64,000 nucleotides of DNA, from the NCBI GenBank assembly GCA_945870575.1, contig CAMBSK010000005.1, forward strand, positions 43,254 to 107,253, written 5' to 3'. Of this stretch, positions 9,020 through 18,728 are shown piece by piece. This DNA comes from Bordetella parapertussis (GTDB taxonomy: Bacteria; Pseudomonadota; Gammaproteobacteria; Burkholderiales; Burkholderiaceae_C). Below the pieces are notes generated by a model. The model made no database searches. It saw only the letters and a list, made by a program, of their open reading frames with translations, and was not told the origin of the DNA. The position numbers and the translations under genes are program-made. Every line of letters begins with the position of its first letter. The first letter of the stretch is position 1.

Positions 9020-11746
9020 TTACTGATCTTCAAACGGCATGTGTAACTGCCCCAGATCGCGTTTGGTTTCCACCAGTATCAACGGACCTTCGTCCAGCAC
9101 CACAGGAGCAGCGCGCTCGCGCGGTGTATGCAACGGGCGCGGTTCGGCGGCAATCGCCGCTTGGATTTGCGCCACACGCTCCGGGTTGGAATTGACCCAT
9201 TGCAAGCCTGAGGATTGCGCCACATCGTGCAGTTGCGCCAGCGGCAAATCGTAGGACACGACTTTGGGCATGATGATCACCGAGGCCGGCGTTGCCGAAG
9301 CGGGTGCTGCGGCGGGTGTTGGCTGAGCCGAGGAGGACGTTGACTCATGTGCTTGTTGTTCAAGCGGTTGAGACGTAGCAGATGCTTCACCCCCTTGGTT
9401 GGAACGTGCTTGACGTTCGCGCCCCGGGCGCTCGCGGCCGCGACGTTCGCGGCGCTCATGGGTTTGCTCCTGACCGGATGTGGTCACGCTATGTTCAGCG
9501 CCCGCAGTGTCTGCGGTTTGTGGCTCAACATGGGTTGGACTCTGCGTTGTCTGTGCGTCTTCGGTTGGCGTGGTGTTATCAGGCGAACTTGCGGGTGCGC
9601 GTTCACCGCGGCGACCGCGACCGCGTCTGCCTTCGCCGCGTTCACGTGTCTGACGGGCAGGACGCTCGCCTGCGTTGCTGTCAACGTTGTCAATTGACGG
9701 GTTTTGTGTTTCTGCCACGACTGTTTCATCCAGACGCGGTTCCTGGCGCGGCCTTTCCTGTCTGTCGCCACGACCGCCGCGACCACCACGGCCTTCAGGA
9801 CGTTCGCCGCCACGGGCATCCGGTTTGTCACCGCGCTCTGCACGCTCAGGCCGTTCGGTGCGTTCACCGCGGCCTTCGCCACGTTCAGCACGACCTTCTC
9901 CGCGGCGTCCACCGCGACGTCCGTCGGATCCGCTGCGACCGCCGCTGCGTTCGCCGGGTTTGGCGCTGGTAGCGGTCTTGTCTGTCGCAGGTGCAGCAGG
10001 TTTGCTGTCGCCAACAAACAAGTCTTTGAGCCAGCCGAAAAAGCCTTTTTCAGCCGGCGCTGTTGCACCGGTTGCGGGTGACGCTGTAGCGGTGCTGCGG
10101 GTGTCCGCTGTGCGGGCAGGTCGGGCTTCAGCCGCCGGTGCCGGCATATCCGGCAACACACCTTTGATGACGGGTGTCTGACGGTTGGTCGGCTCTTGCG
10201 AGCGACGGGTAACCGCCGTCGGGTCTTCGATTTCTTCGGCCATTTTGTAGCTGGCCTGAACGCTGTCTAAACGCGGGTCGTCGTGCTTGAGACGCTCGAG
10301 TTTGTAGTTCGGTGTCTCCAAACCTTTGTTCGGGATCAGCAGCACATGGGTGCGTTGCTTTAACTCGATCTTGGCGATTTCCGGACGCTTTTCATTCAAT
10401 AGAAAAGAAGCAACTTCCACCGGCACTTGCGCGTGCACGGCGGCGGTGTTTTCTTTCATCGACTCTTCTTGGATGATTCGCAAAATTTGCAGCGCCGAGC
10501 TTTCGGTGTCGCGCACATGGCCGGAGCCACCGCAACGCGGGCAAGGAATCGATGCGCCTTCTGAGAGCGCCGGGCGCAAACGCTGGCGGCTCATTTCCAT
10601 CAAACCGAATTTGCTGATGGTGCCGAACTGCACACGCGCTCGGTCTTGGCGCAGCGCGTCGCGCAAGCGGTTTTCCACTTCACGGCGATTTTTCGATTCA
10701 TCCATGTCGATGAAGTCGATGACGATCAGGCCGCCCAAATCACGCAAACGCATTTGTCGCGCCACTTCGTCGGCAGCTTCCAAGTTGGTGCGGGTGGCGG
10801 TTTCTTCGATGTCGCCGCCTTTGATGGCGCGCGCCGAGTTCACGTCCACCGACACCAGCGCTTCGGTGTGGTCAATCACGATGGCGCCGCCCGAGGGCAG
10901 CGTCACGGTGCGGGCATAGGCGGATTCGATCTGATGCTCAATTTGAAACCGGCTAAACAGCGGCGTGTCATCGCGGTAGCGTTTCACACGCGCGGCATGT
11001 TCGGGCATGACGTGCGCCATGAACTGCTGCGCCTGGTCGTAAATGTCGTCGGTGTCGATCAGGATGTCGCCGATGTCATTGTTGAAATAGTCGCGGATGG
11101 CGCGAATAACCAAACTCGATTCTTGGTAAATAAGGAACGCGCCCTTGCCGCCCTTAGCTGCGCCGTCAATCGCGGTCCACAGTTTGAGCAGATAGTTCAA
11201 GTCCCATTGCAACTCGGGCGCGCTGCGGCCGATACCGGCGGTGCGCGCAATGATGGACATGCCATTGGGGTATTCCAACTGGTCCATGGCTTCTTTCAGC
11301 TCAGCCCGGTCATCGCCTTCAATGCGACGGCTGACGCCGCCGCCACGCGGGTTGTTGGGCATCAGCACTACATAGCGGCCAGCCAGCGAAACAAAGGTGG
11401 TCAGCGCAGCGCCCTTGTTGCCGCGCTCTTCTTTTTCCACTTGGATCAGCAGTTCCTGGCCTTCGCGGATCACATCTTGTATGCGCGCCTGTGAGGCAGA
11501 CACGTTGTTGGAGAAATACTGTTTGGAGATTTCCTTGAACGGCAGAAAACCGTGGCGTTCTTCGCCGTAATCGACAAAACAGGCTTCCAGTGAGGGCTCG
11601 ACCCGAGTGACGACGGCCTTGTAAATATTGCCTTTGCGCTGTTCGCGCCCTTCGATTTCGATTTCGTAGTCGAGCAGTTTTTGTCCGTCGACGATGGCCA
11701 GGCGGCGCTCTTCAGCTTGCGTGGCGTTGATCAGCATCCGTTTCAT
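9020..11746 (-). CDS. rne: Ribonuclease E
   Basis: A 908-aa endoribonuclease that starts mRNA decay and processes rRNA and tRNA. The N-terminal half holds the S1 domain (about 36-120), the RNase H-like and DNase I-like parts with the catalytic acids in [14 protein letters not shown] (about 300) and [16 protein letters not shown] (about 345). The Zn-link is CPRCGGSGH (about 404). The C-terminal half is disordered and very rich in Arg, Glu and Gly, the RNA-binding and degradosome scaffold. AAGGAA precedes the ATG. The C-terminal scaffold is typical in size for Burkholderiales. A long 5' leader lies upstream (to 12263). Confidence 0.96.
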   Translation of the reverse strand: MKRMLINATQAEERRLAIVDGQKLLDYEIEIEGREQRKGNIYKAVVTRVEPSLEACFVDYGEERHGFLPFKEISKQYFSNNVSASQARIQDVIREGQELLIQVEKEERGNKGAALTTFVSLAGRYVVLMPNNPRGGGVSRRIEGDDRAELKEAMDQLEYPNGMSIIARTAGIGRSAPELQWDLNYLLKLWTAIDGAAKGGKGAFLIYQESSLVIRAIRDYFNNDIGDILIDTDDIYDQAQQFMAHVMPEHAARVKRYRDDTPLFSRFQIEHQIESAYARTVTLPSGGAIVIDHTEALVSVDVNSARAIKGGDIEETATRTNLEAADEVARQMRLRDLGGLIVIDFIDMDESKNRREVENRLRDALRQDRARVQFGTISKFGLMEMSRQRLRPALSEGASIPCPRCGGSGHVRDTESSALQILRIIQEESMKENTAAVHAQVPVEVASFLLNEKRPEIAKIELKQRTHVLLIPNKGLETPNYKLERLKHDDPRLDSVQASYKMAEEIEDPTAVTRRSQEPTNRQTPVIKGVLPDMPAPAAEARPARTADTRSTATASPATGATAPAEKGFFGWLKDLFVGDSKPAAPATDKTATSAKPGERSGGRSGSDGRRGGRRGEGRAERGEGRGERTERPERAERGDKPDARGGERPEGRGGRGGRGDRQERPRQEPRLDETVVAETQNPSIDNVDSNAGERPARQTRERGEGRRGRGRRGERAPASSPDNTTPTEDAQTTQSPTHVEPQTADTAGAEHSVTTSGQEQTHERRERRGRERPGRERQARSNQGGEASATSQPLEQQAHESTSSSAQPTPAAAPASATPASVIIMPKVVSYDLPLAQLHDVAQSSGLQWVNSNPERVAQIQAAIAAEPRPLHTPRERAAPVVLDEGPLILVETKRDLGQLHMPFEDQ

Positions 11747-12263
11747 GATGCGTTCCTTTTCATAGCGTTACAACACAGGGCCTCGGTGGACCCAACGATG
11801 CCGTCAGCTGATGCAGGAAAAAGAAAAGGGAATACCGCGCAGTCATGCGCCGGACTCACCGCTTTAGCGGCGACGTCGGGCAGGTGGCGGGTGGATGCGG
11901 GCGAGTTGAAGGCGAACTGGCATGGCACTTACAGCCATGGGGTTCATTGAAAAACCACGAACAAAAGTGCGGGAAATGCGCAGCTTTTCAACCGGCAAAA
12001 GCCAGGAGAAGCACATTTTAATAAGCACCCAGATCAGGTTCATATGTATCGACAATCTCACTTTGGTCCTTGCAGGTTCACAACAAACCTGCAATGGGGT
12101 ATTCCGTTTCAGCTTTTTTCCTAGGCATAGGCTTGTGTGGCCGCAGGGCAGACCGCAGATTGGCGGCAGGGCTTGCGGCGGTCACATCGGGCATCGACCT
12201 CTCAGTGCAGGTGGGACGTGCTCTAATCTCTTATTCAAATCAAGCACTTAGAACCGGACACTG
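11747..12263. other. 517-bp divergent intergenic region, leader of rne and rluC
   Basis: No convincing gene is present. The region should hold both the rne leader (minus) and the rluC promoter (plus). RNase E controls its own message through structures in a long 5' leader in gammaproteobacteria, so a structured leader is plausible here. A stem-loop at 12070-12094 is described separately. Confidence 0.6.
12070..12094. promoter_or_regulatory. Perfect 9-bp inverted repeat in the rne/rluC leader
   Basis: TTGCAGGTT (12070-12078), a 7-base loop and AACCTGCAA (12086-12094). There is no T-run on either side, so it is not a typical terminator. It could be a structured element in the rne leader or a protein-binding site. 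Confidence 0.45.
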
Positions 12264-13262
12264 GTGAAGTACATTATAGACACACCTGAGGCGCCAGCGG
12301 CGGCGGCGGCCAAGACCATGCTGGTCGACGAGGAATCAGCCGGTCAGCGCTTAGATAATTTCCTATTGCGCCATCTCAAAGGCGTACCCAAAACCCATGT
12401 CTACCGCATCATCCGCACCGGCGAAGTGCGCATCAACAAGGGCCGGGTCAATGCCGACACCCGGGTGCAAACCGGCGATGTGGTCCGCCTGCCGCCGGTG
12501 CGGGTCGCCACTGTGAATGTCAATGCGCCGGTCGCGCCCGGGCGTGAATTCCCGGTTTTGATGGAAGACGAGCAAATGATGGCCATAGACAAACCGGCCG
12601 GCGTGGCGGTGCACGGCGGCAGCGGCGTGAGTTTTGGCGTGATCGAGCAATTGCGCCAGGCCAGACCCGGTGCGCGCATGCTGGAGTTGGTGCACAGACT
12701 GGACCGCGACACCTCAGGCGTGTTGCTGGTGGCCAAAAAACGCAGCGCGCTCACACGTTTGCAAGACCAGTTCCGCGACCGCGAAACCGGCAAAACCTAT
12801 TTGGCGTTGGTCAAAGGCCAATGGCCGTCCAATAAAAAAGTCATTGACCTGCCGCTGCAACGCTATTTGATTCCCAATGGTGTGGGCGAAGGCGAACGCC
12901 GGGTGCGAATTGCCGCCAAAGACGACGCCAACGCTCAGCGCGCCATCACGCTGGTTCGAGTGTCTCGTCTGGTGGGCGACTACAGTTTGCTGGAAGTCAC
13001 CATCAAAACCGGACGCACCCACCAAATCCGGGTGCATTTGGCCAGCCAGGGCTATCCCATCGTCGGGGACGACAAATACGGCGACTTCGAATTGAACAAA
13101 CGGCTGGCAGCGCAGGGTATGAAGCGCATGTTTTTACATGCCTGGCGGTTACAGTTCGTGCATCCGCAAACTGGCCGCAGCGAAACCGTTGAGGCCGTGT
13201 TACCTGAAGAATTACAAATTTTCATAGACCATGTCCAACCCCCTCCGCTCGCGCCGGTTTGA
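12264..13262 (+). CDS. rluC: 23S rRNA pseudouridine synthase, RluC type
   Basis: A 332-aa enzyme that isomerises uridines in 23S rRNA (955, 2504 and 2580 in the E. coli homologue). It has an N-terminal S4 RNA-binding domain (about 27-75) and a catalytic domain with HRLDRDTSG; the catalytic Asp is D147. IKTGRTHQIRVH and LHAWRLQF are family motifs. The start is GTG at 12264. The 3' end overlaps the next gene by 32 bp, as in related genomes. The RluC rather than RluD/RluA assignment follows gene context (next to rne). Confidence 0.93.
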   Translation: MKYIIDTPEAPAAAAAKTMLVDEESAGQRLDNFLLRHLKGVPKTHVYRIIRTGEVRINKGRVNADTRVQTGDVVRLPPVRVATVNVNAPVAPGREFPVLMEDEQMMAIDKPAGVAVHGGSGVSFGVIEQLRQARPGARMLELVHRLDRDTSGVLLVAKKRSALTRLQDQFRDRETGKTYLALVKGQWPSNKKVIDLPLQRYLIPNGVGEGERRVRIAAKDDANAQRAITLVRVSRLVGDYSLLEVTIKTGRTHQIRVHLASQGYPIVGDDKYGDFELNKRLAAQGMKRMFLHAWRLQFVHPQTGRSETVEAVLPEELQIFIDHVQPPPLAPV

Positions 13263-13902
13263 TCTGATAGCTTTCGATTGGGACGGCACACTCTACGACT
13301 CGACCCAAATCATTGTCCGCTGCATACAGTCAGCGGTGGTTGATGTCGGCGGGCAAAAGCCCACGGATGAACAAGCTGCGTATGTGATCGGCATGGCGTT
13401 GATGCCAGCGTTGGCGCATGCCGCGCCCGATGTGCCCAAAGAGAAATACCCGATGCTGGGCGAGCGCTACCGGCACTATTACGCCAAACACCATGAAGAC
13501 CTGTCGTTGTTTGAAGGCGTTCTTCCTATGCTGCAGGCTTTGCGTGAGCGTCAGCACACCTTGACCGTGGCCACTGGCAAAAGCCGCAAAGGTCTGGACG
13601 ATGCGTTGCTACAGGTTGAAATACGCGGCATGTTTGACGGCTCGCGCACGGCCGATGAAACCGCCGGCAAACCGAATCCGCGCATGTTGCATGAATTGAT
13701 GGCTGAATTCGGCGTTCCGCCGGAACGCACCTTGATGATCGGCGACACCACCCACGATTTGGAAATGGCGCACAACGCCGGTTGCGCCAGTGTGGCGGTC
13801 AGCTACGGCGCCCACGGCACCTCGGACTTCGGCCGCTGGAAGCCGTTGGCGGTGGCGCACAACGTCAGCGAATTGCACGACTGGTTGATCGGACATGGCT
13901 GA
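13231..13902 (+). CDS. HAD-superfamily hydrolase (phosphoglycolate phosphatase-like)
   Basis: A 223-aa HAD subfamily IA phosphatase. Motif I is FDWDGTLYDS (about 15-24, nucleophile and acid Asp), motif II is TVATGKSRKG (about 110), motif III/IV is GKPNPRM with MIGDTTHDLEMAHNAG. A helical cap lies between motifs I and II. The substrate is not clear; the context rluC-HAD-Rieske-sppA is conserved in Burkholderiales. It overlaps rluC at the front and the Rieske gene by eight bases at the end. Confidence 0.9.
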   Translation: MSNPLRSRRFDLIAFDWDGTLYDSTQIIVRCIQSAVVDVGGQKPTDEQAAYVIGMALMPALAHAAPDVPKEKYPMLGERYRHYYAKHHEDLSLFEGVLPMLQALRERQHTLTVATGKSRKGLDDALLQVEIRGMFDGSRTADETAGKPNPRMLHELMAEFGVPPERTLMIGDTTHDLEMAHNAGCASVAVSYGAHGTSDFGRWKPLAVAHNVSELHDWLIGHG

Positions 13903-14263
13903 GGAATTGATTCCTGTGTGCAACAGCGCCGACCTGGCTGACAGCGGCTTGGCTGTGCCATTTGATGTGGTGTATGCAGGGCAGACCTGCCGCGCATTCG
14001 CCGTGCGGTTTGAAGGTCAGGTGCAAGCTTATTTGAACCGCTGCACCCATGTGGCCATGGAAATGGATTTCCAGCCCGACCGTTTTTTTGACACCGAGGG
14101 GCGCTGGTTGCTGTGCGCCACCCACGGTGCGACTTATGCACCGGATACCGGCGAATGTGTCGGCGGCCCGTGCCGGGGCGGTTTGGTGAAAATTACCCTC
14201 AGCGAAAGCAACGGGGCGGTGCACTGGCATACTGCTTACAACTTGAAGCCTTTGGAATTCTGA
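13895..14263 (+). CDS. Rieske [2Fe-2S] ferredoxin-like protein
   Basis: A 122-aa soluble Rieske protein with no membrane segment. The cluster ligands are CTH (about 47-49) and CATHGA (about 70-75), the C-X-H ... C-X2-H pattern. It resembles the small ferredoxin subunits of ring-hydroxylating systems, but there is no oxygenase nearby. It sits in the conserved rluC-HAD-Rieske-sppA group, and its role there is not known. The ATG at 13895 overlaps the HAD gene. Confidence 0.92.
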   Translation: MAEELIPVCNSADLADSGLAVPFDVVYAGQTCRAFAVRFEGQVQAYLNRCTHVAMEMDFQPDRFFDTEGRWLLCATHGATYAPDTGECVGGPCRGGLVKITLSESNGAVHWHTAYNLKPLEF

Positions 14264-14265
14264 AA

Positions 14266-15327
14266 ATGCAAGACGATATCAATAAGCCTGCCTCTGACAA
14301 TTCGCCGGGCCAAGGTACTTCAGCTGCGCCTGCTGCAGCGACAACGGCTTCCCAGCACGCCGCCGCTGCGGCTGCGCCAAGTCCGGATAAATCATTGACC
14401 TGGGAGCGCGAAACCTTGGAGCGGTTGGTGATGGCTCAGTTGAACGAGCAACGCGCGGCGCGGCGCTGGCGCATAGGTTTTCGCTTGTTCTGGACACTGC
14501 TGGTTGTGGGCGGCCTCTGGTTTTCGTTTCACCACGGCAAAAATGCCACTAACAATTCCACCACCACACCGCATACCGCGCTGATAGTCATCAAGGGTGA
14601 GATAGACGCAGATGCCAATGCCAATGCCGAATGGATAATCGATTCCATGCGCCAGGCCTTTGAAGACGATGGCGCGCAAGCGGTGGTGCTACTGATCAAT
14701 TCACCCGGCGGCAGCCCGGTGCAGGCCGGCATGATCAACGACGAAATCAAACGCCTGAAAGCTCTGCATCAAAAACCTGTGTATGCGGTGGTTGAGGAAA
14801 CTTGCGCGTCTGCGGCTTATTACATCGCAGCAGGCGCTGACAAAATCTTTGTCAATAAAGCCAGCATCGTTGGCAGTATTGGCGTGTTGATGGACGGCTT
14901 CGGTTTCACCGGCTTGATGGACAAGCTCGGTGTCGAACGCCGCCTGATGACCGCCGGTGAAAACAAGGGATTTCTGGATCCGTTCAGCATCCCGACCAAG
15001 CTGCAAAAAAACCATGCTCAGCAATTACTGAATCAGATTCACCAGCAATTCATCGACGTGGTGCGTGAAGGCCGTGGCGACCGGTTGAAAGAAATGCCCG
15101 AGACCTTCAGCGGATTGTTCTGGAGCGGTCAGCAAGCCATAGAAATAGGGTTGGCTGACGGTTACGGTACCTTAGACAGTGTTGCCAGGGACGTGGTCAA
15201 AGCCGAAGACATTGTGGATTACAGCCGCCAAGACAATGTGGCTGAGCGACTGGCCAAGCGTTTTGGTGCCGCCATGGGCGAGGCCATGGTGAAAGCATCG
15301 CTTCATTTGGTGCCGCATTTGCGTTGA
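14266..15327 (+). CDS. sppA: Signal peptide peptidase SppA (S49 family)
   Basis: A 353-aa inner membrane serine protease that degrades leftover signal peptides. There is a Pro/Ala-rich cytoplasmic N-terminus, a membrane segment at about 70-88, and one S49 domain. The likely nucleophile is Ser182 in CASAAYYIAAG with Lys234 in GENKGFLDPF. It is the short one-domain form, unlike the ~600-aa E. coli SppA. The ATG at 14266 lies three bases after the Rieske stop; the frame is open upstream but that is unlikely to be used. Confidence 0.94.
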   Translation: MQDDINKPASDNSPGQGTSAAPAAATTASQHAAAAAAPSPDKSLTWERETLERLVMAQLNEQRAARRWRIGFRLFWTLLVVGGLWFSFHHGKNATNNSTTTPHTALIVIKGEIDADANANAEWIIDSMRQAFEDDGAQAVVLLINSPGGSPVQAGMINDEIKRLKALHQKPVYAVVEETCASAAYYIAAGADKIFVNKASIVGSIGVLMDGFGFTGLMDKLGVERRLMTAGENKGFLDPFSIPTKLQKNHAQQLLNQIHQQFIDVVREGRGDRLKEMPETFSGLFWSGQQAIEIGLADGYGTLDSVARDVVKAEDIVDYSRQDNVAERLAKRFGAAMGEAMVKASLHLVPHLR

Positions 15328-15368
15328 TTTTTCGCTGCACTTGACCCTGTCAAATAGCAGGCCTTGAC

Positions 15369-16142
15369 TCAAGGCCCGAATGCAAACACCACCGGACTGT
15401 GCTTGTCCGGTACCAGCCCTTTTTTCTTCCAGTCAGCCACCCGCAGGCTTTGCACCTGCATGTCGACCAGACTCAAATTGCTACACAGGCAAAGCCGTGT
15501 GCTGGTCTGCAAGCCATGCAGCAAAGCTGCAAGCAATGCTTCGTTGCGGTACGGCGTTTCTATGAAGATTTGAGTTTCACCCGAAGTCAAAGCGCGCTTT
15601 TCTAGCGCTTGAATGCGCTGCGTACGAAGAACTGAATCTTGCGGCAAATAACCGGTAAAGGCGAATTGCTGACCATTCAGGCCACTGGCTGCCAGCGCCA
15701 GCAGCAGCGAACACGGGCCGACCAAAGGTATCACTTCTATACCAGCATCATGGGCTGCGCGTACCAGCGATGAGCCCGGATCAGCCACCGCAGGCATACC
15801 GGCTTCGCTGACCAAGCCCATATCGTGCCCTTGCAAAGCAGGTGCCAGCAGCGCGCCAGTGTCTATGCCAGCTGCGTGGTCACCTTTTTTGTGAACCAGG
15901 CGCGGCAATTCTGCAATATGTTGATCCTGCAATACCGATTTCAGCGGAAGAACATCGCCTATTCGTTTGAGCAAAGCGCGGGTGGACTTGGCGTTCTCAC
16001 AAACCCAATGGTCGAGTTGCGAGGCGATGCGCAACGTGCCCTCGGGCATGACCTGGTTCAGCGGGGCTTGCGTCTGGCACATGAAATCCAGCGGTGCCGG
16101 TACCAGAAACAGCCGACCTTTAGCGGTGGTTGACGAAGTCAT
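15369..16142 (-). CDS. SAM-dependent methyltransferase, tetrapyrrole-methylase fold (RsmI-like paralogue)
   Basis: A 257-aa protein of the RsmI/YraL branch. GRLFLVPAPLDF replaces the usual N-terminal strand; MGLVSEAGMPAVADPGSSLV binds SAM, and VGPCSLLLALAASGLNGQQFAFTGYLP is diagnostic. True RsmI methylates 16S rRNA C1402; Burkholderiales often carry this second copy next to maf, and it has diverged, so the rRNA target is not assured. The ATG at 16142 lies just after the maf stop, so the two are co-transcribed. Confidence 0.88.
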   Translation of the reverse strand: MTSSTTAKGRLFLVPAPLDFMCQTQAPLNQVMPEGTLRIASQLDHWVCENAKSTRALLKRIGDVLPLKSVLQDQHIAELPRLVHKKGDHAAGIDTGALLAPALQGHDMGLVSEAGMPAVADPGSSLVRAAHDAGIEVIPLVGPCSLLLALAASGLNGQQFAFTGYLPQDSVLRTQRIQALEKRALTSGETQIFIETPYRNEALLAALLHGLQTSTRLCLCSNLSLVDMQVQSLRVADWKKKGLVPDKHSPVVFAFGP

Positions 16143-16144
16143 GT

Positions 16145-16744
16145 TCAGTCCAGCAAAGCCAGGCCTGCGGCGCGCAACAGTCGGCAAGTGTGGATCAGCG
16201 GAAGGCCGACCAGCGCCGTCGGGTCCTGGTTGTCAATGACTTCCAGCAAGGCAATGCCCAGTCCTTCGCTTTTGGCGCTGCCCGCGCAGTCATACGGTTT
16301 TTCCGCCTGCAAATAATCTTCAATCGCCCGGTCGCTGAGCTGGCGAAAGCCAACCTTGACCTGTGCCAAGGCTTGTCCGGCAAAACCTGATTCATGGCAG
16401 ACCACTGCCACCGCTGTTTGAAACACCACGGTGCGACCGCGCATGCGTTGCAACTGGCGCACGGCGTTGGCGTGGTTGCCAGGCTTGCCCAGCGGTTCGC
16501 CGTCCAGATCGGCCACCTGATCCGAGCCGATGACCACTGCCCGGGGATGCAAAAGCGCCACCGCATTCGCTTTGGCCAGCGCAAGACGCTCGGCCAGCGC
16601 TTGCGGGGCTTCGCCGTCTAAAGGGGTTTCGTCCACCTGCGGGCTGACGACTTCAAAAGGCAAGCGCAGGCGTTGGAGCAGTTCGCGCCGGTACAGGGAG
16701 GTCGAGCCTAATACCAGCAGGCGCTTAAATGGTTCAGAGGACAT
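16145..16744 (-). CDS. maf: Maf-like nucleotide pyrophosphatase (YceF type)
   Basis: A 199-aa house-cleaning pyrophosphatase. LVLGSTSLYRRELLQRL is the nucleotide-binding start; VSPQVDETP, IGSDQVADLDGEPLGKPG and DYLQAEKPYDCAGSAKSEGLG follow. SDQVADLDG fits the YceF group, which hydrolyses m7GTP, better than the dTTP/UTP-acting YhdE group. ATG at 16744 is chosen over an upstream ATG (16768). It is divergent from the DUF177 gene by 27 bp, as in other Burkholderiales. Confidence 0.92.
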   Translation of the reverse strand: MSSEPFKRLLVLGSTSLYRRELLQRLRLPFEVVSPQVDETPLDGEAPQALAERLALAKANAVALLHPRAVVIGSDQVADLDGEPLGKPGNHANAVRQLQRMRGRTVVFQTAVAVVCHESGFAGQALAQVKVGFRQLSDRAIEDYLQAEKPYDCAGSAKSEGLGIALLEVIDNQDPTALVGLPLIHTCRLLRAAGLALLD

Positions 16745-16771
16745 GCACCCCATTCTCTTACACTGCACGCC

Positions 16772-17302
16772 ATGACATCAAACGAATGGAATGCCCGGTC
16801 GCTCGATACCCAGCGATTTATCGAGCTGGCTGGCGGCATCCGCCTACAAACGCCTTTGACAGACTTGTCCCGGGTGCTTGAGGTGTGTACGGACACGGCA
16901 GCGGTATCAACCGTCCCGGCATGCGATTGGTCGCTTGACGGTCAAATCCGGGGCGAGGGTGCTCGTTTGCAGCACTGGATGCATTTGCAGGCCACGCTGT
17001 CGCTGCCGCAAACCTGTCAGCGTTGTTTGGAAGCTATGCCGGTAGCAGTGCAAGTCGATCGCCGTTTCCGCTTTGTCGCCGACGAGGCCACCGCCTTGGC
17101 CGAAGACGATGACTGCGAAGAGGATTTGCTGGCGATGTCCGGCGAATTCAATGCTTTTGAACTGCTGGAAGATGAACTGCTGCTGGCCATGCCGCTGATC
17201 ATCAGCCATGCCGATTGCCAGCCACCGGCTAGTACGGCGCTTATCGATGATTTGCCGCATCCGTTTGCCGCGCTGGCAGGGTTGAAAACACAAAAATCTT
17301 GA
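16772..17302 (+). CDS. yceD: DUF177/YceD family protein
   Basis: A 176-aa protein with the DUF177 core LPQTCQRCLEAMPVAV (Cys pair CQRC), acidic middle (AEDDDCEEDL) and a C-terminal HPFAALAGLKTQKS tail. YceD is needed for 23S rRNA accumulation in plants and bacteria and always lies just before rpmF, as here. Molecular function is not fully known. Together with rpmF it starts the rpmF-plsX-fab cluster. Confidence 0.93.
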   Translation: MTSNEWNARSLDTQRFIELAGGIRLQTPLTDLSRVLEVCTDTAAVSTVPACDWSLDGQIRGEGARLQHWMHLQATLSLPQTCQRCLEAMPVAVQVDRRFRFVADEATALAEDDDCEEDLLAMSGEFNAFELLEDELLLAMPLIISHADCQPPASTALIDDLPHPFAALAGLKTQKS

Positions 17303-17324
17303 AAACCCGACTTACCGTTATAAT
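17299..17324 (+). promoter_or_regulatory. Likely promoter upstream of rpmF
   Basis: A perfect TATAAT -10 lies at 17319-17324. The nearest -35-like TTGAAA (17299-17304) has a short 14-base spacer, so the -35 is uncertain. It overlaps the end of yceD. It would give rpmF a leader of about 70 bases in addition to read-through from yceD. Confidence 0.5.
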
Positions 17325-17403
17325 CATTGATTCTCTGCCCCCGGATGTACTTGTGCCCCCGGCATGGCTATCCGTTTGAACCACCGATATTCAGGAGCCT
17401 GTC

Positions 17404-17586
17404 ATGGCTGTCCAGCAAAATAAAAAATCCCCCTCTAAACGGGGCATGCACCGTTCACACAATGCGTTGAACGTACCCGGCTTGGCCGTCGAGCCGACCA
17501 CCGGTGAAGTGCATTTGCGTCACCATATCAGCCCGACCGGTTTTTACCGTGGCCGCAAGGTGCTGAAAACCAAGTCTGAAGCCTGA
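17404..17586 (+). CDS. rpmF: 50S ribosomal protein L32
   Basis: A 60-aa basic protein, [20 protein letters not shown] at the start, ending [16 protein letters not shown]. Length and sequence are normal. This is the Cys-free form that does not bind zinc. AGGAG precedes the ATG. A hairpin follows before plsX. Confidence 0.98.
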   Translation: MAVQQNKKSPSKRGMHRSHNALNVPGLAVEPTTGEVHLRHHISPTGFYRGRKVLKTKSEA

Positions 17587-17603
17587 TTCTCATTCTGCAC
17601 CAG

Positions 17604-17636
17604 GGCCCGTCGCAGCTAGTCTGGCGCGGGCCTTTT
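17604..17636 (+). terminator. Hairpin between rpmF and plsX (terminator or attenuator)
   Basis: Stem GGCCCG-t-CGC (17604-17613) with GCG-CGGGCC (17624-17632), then TTTT. It would end or reduce rpmF transcription before the fatty-acid genes, letting L32 be made in excess. Confidence 0.6.
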
Positions 17637-17681
17637 GCTTGATGGCTTGCTCTTCTTGAAACCGTCCCGGTCACTACTGTT

Positions 17682-18728
17682 GTGGTAACACTCTCTGTCG
17701 ACTGTATGGGGGGTGACCACGGGCCGAGCGTGATTCTGCCGGCTTGCCGCCAGTTTTTGGACAAACACCCTCATGCCAGTTTGTTGCTGGTGGGCTTGCC
17801 TGAAGCCCTGGCCTCTTTTTCCCATCCCCGTGCACGCTTGGTCGCCGCCTCTGAAGTGGTGACCATGGAAGACGCCATTGAAGTGGCGCTCAGGCGTAAA
17901 AAAGACTCTTCCATGCGGGTGGCGATTGAGCAAGTGCGCGACGGTCATGCCCAAGCCGCCGTATCTGCCGGTAACACCGGTGCATTGATGGCTATCGCAC
18001 GTTATGTGTTGAAAACGCTTGATGGAATAGACAGGCCGGCTATCGCCGGGCAAATGCCCAATGCCAAAGGCGGGGCCACGACCATGCTCGATCTGGGCGC
18101 CAACGTCGACTCATCGCCTGAGCATTTATTGCAGTTTGCCTTGATGGGTTCAGCGCTGGTGTCGGTGCTTAGTGGTATAGATAAACCCTCGGTCGGCTTG
18201 CTAAACATTGGCGAAGAAGCGATAAAAGGCAATGAAAATATCAAAAAAACGGGTGAACTGTTGCGAACTGCTGCTAACTACGGGGATTTGAATTTTTACG
18301 GCAATGTCGAGGGCAATGATATTTTCAAAGGTACGACCGACATTGTGGTGTGCGATGGCTTTGTCGGCAATGTAGCGCTTAAGGCCAGCGAAGGCTTGGC
18401 CGCAATGGTCAGTTATTTCCTTAAAAAGAGCTTTTCGCGCAATATATTCACCTCAATTGCCGGCATCATTGCTTATCCTGCATTATCCGGTTTTAAAAAA
18501 TTAGTTGACCACAGGCGTCATAACGGCGCGGCTTTGCTGGGATTGCGCGGACTGGTGTTCAAAAGCCATGGTTCTGCTGATGTATTGGCCTTCGTGACGG
18601 CCTTGCAGCGCGCGTATGATGCGGCAGACCATGACTTGCTAGCGCGCCTGAGGTCTCAACTGGCCCACGCAGCCCCGTTATTGACGGCTTCCGGGCCATC
18701 GCTTCCAACCCTGTCTGAACCCGAATGA
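17682..18728 (+). CDS. plsX: Phosphate acyltransferase PlsX
   Basis: A 348-aa peripheral membrane enzyme that makes acyl-phosphate from acyl-ACP for phospholipid synthesis. [16 protein letters not shown] at the start, [40 protein letters not shown] and [16 protein letters not shown] are family signatures. The start is GTG at 17682. The stop overlaps the fabH ATG as ATGA. The C-terminal tail is about ten residues longer than in E. coli and Ser/Leu/Pro-rich. Confidence 0.96.
   Translation: MVTLSVDCMGGDHGPSVILPACRQFLDKHPHASLLLVGLPEALASFSHPRARLVAASEVVTMEDAIEVALRRKKDSSMRVAIEQVRDGHAQAAVSAGNTGALMAIARYVLKTLDGIDRPAIAGQMPNAKGGATTMLDLGANVDSSPEHLLQFALMGSALVSVLSGIDKPSVGLLNIGEEAIKGNENIKKTGELLRTAANYGDLNFYGNVEGNDIFKGTTDIVVCDGFVGNVALKASEGLAAMVSYFLKKSFSRNIFTSIAGIIAYPALSGFKKLVDHRRHNGAALLGLRGLVFKSHGSADVLAFVTALQRAYDAADHDLLARLRSQLAHAAPLLTASGPSLPTLSEPE

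Noticed and set aside
9382..10181. Several plus-strand ORFs in the rne C-terminal region
   Set aside because: They mirror the Arg/Glu-rich low-complexity part of RNase E in other frames.
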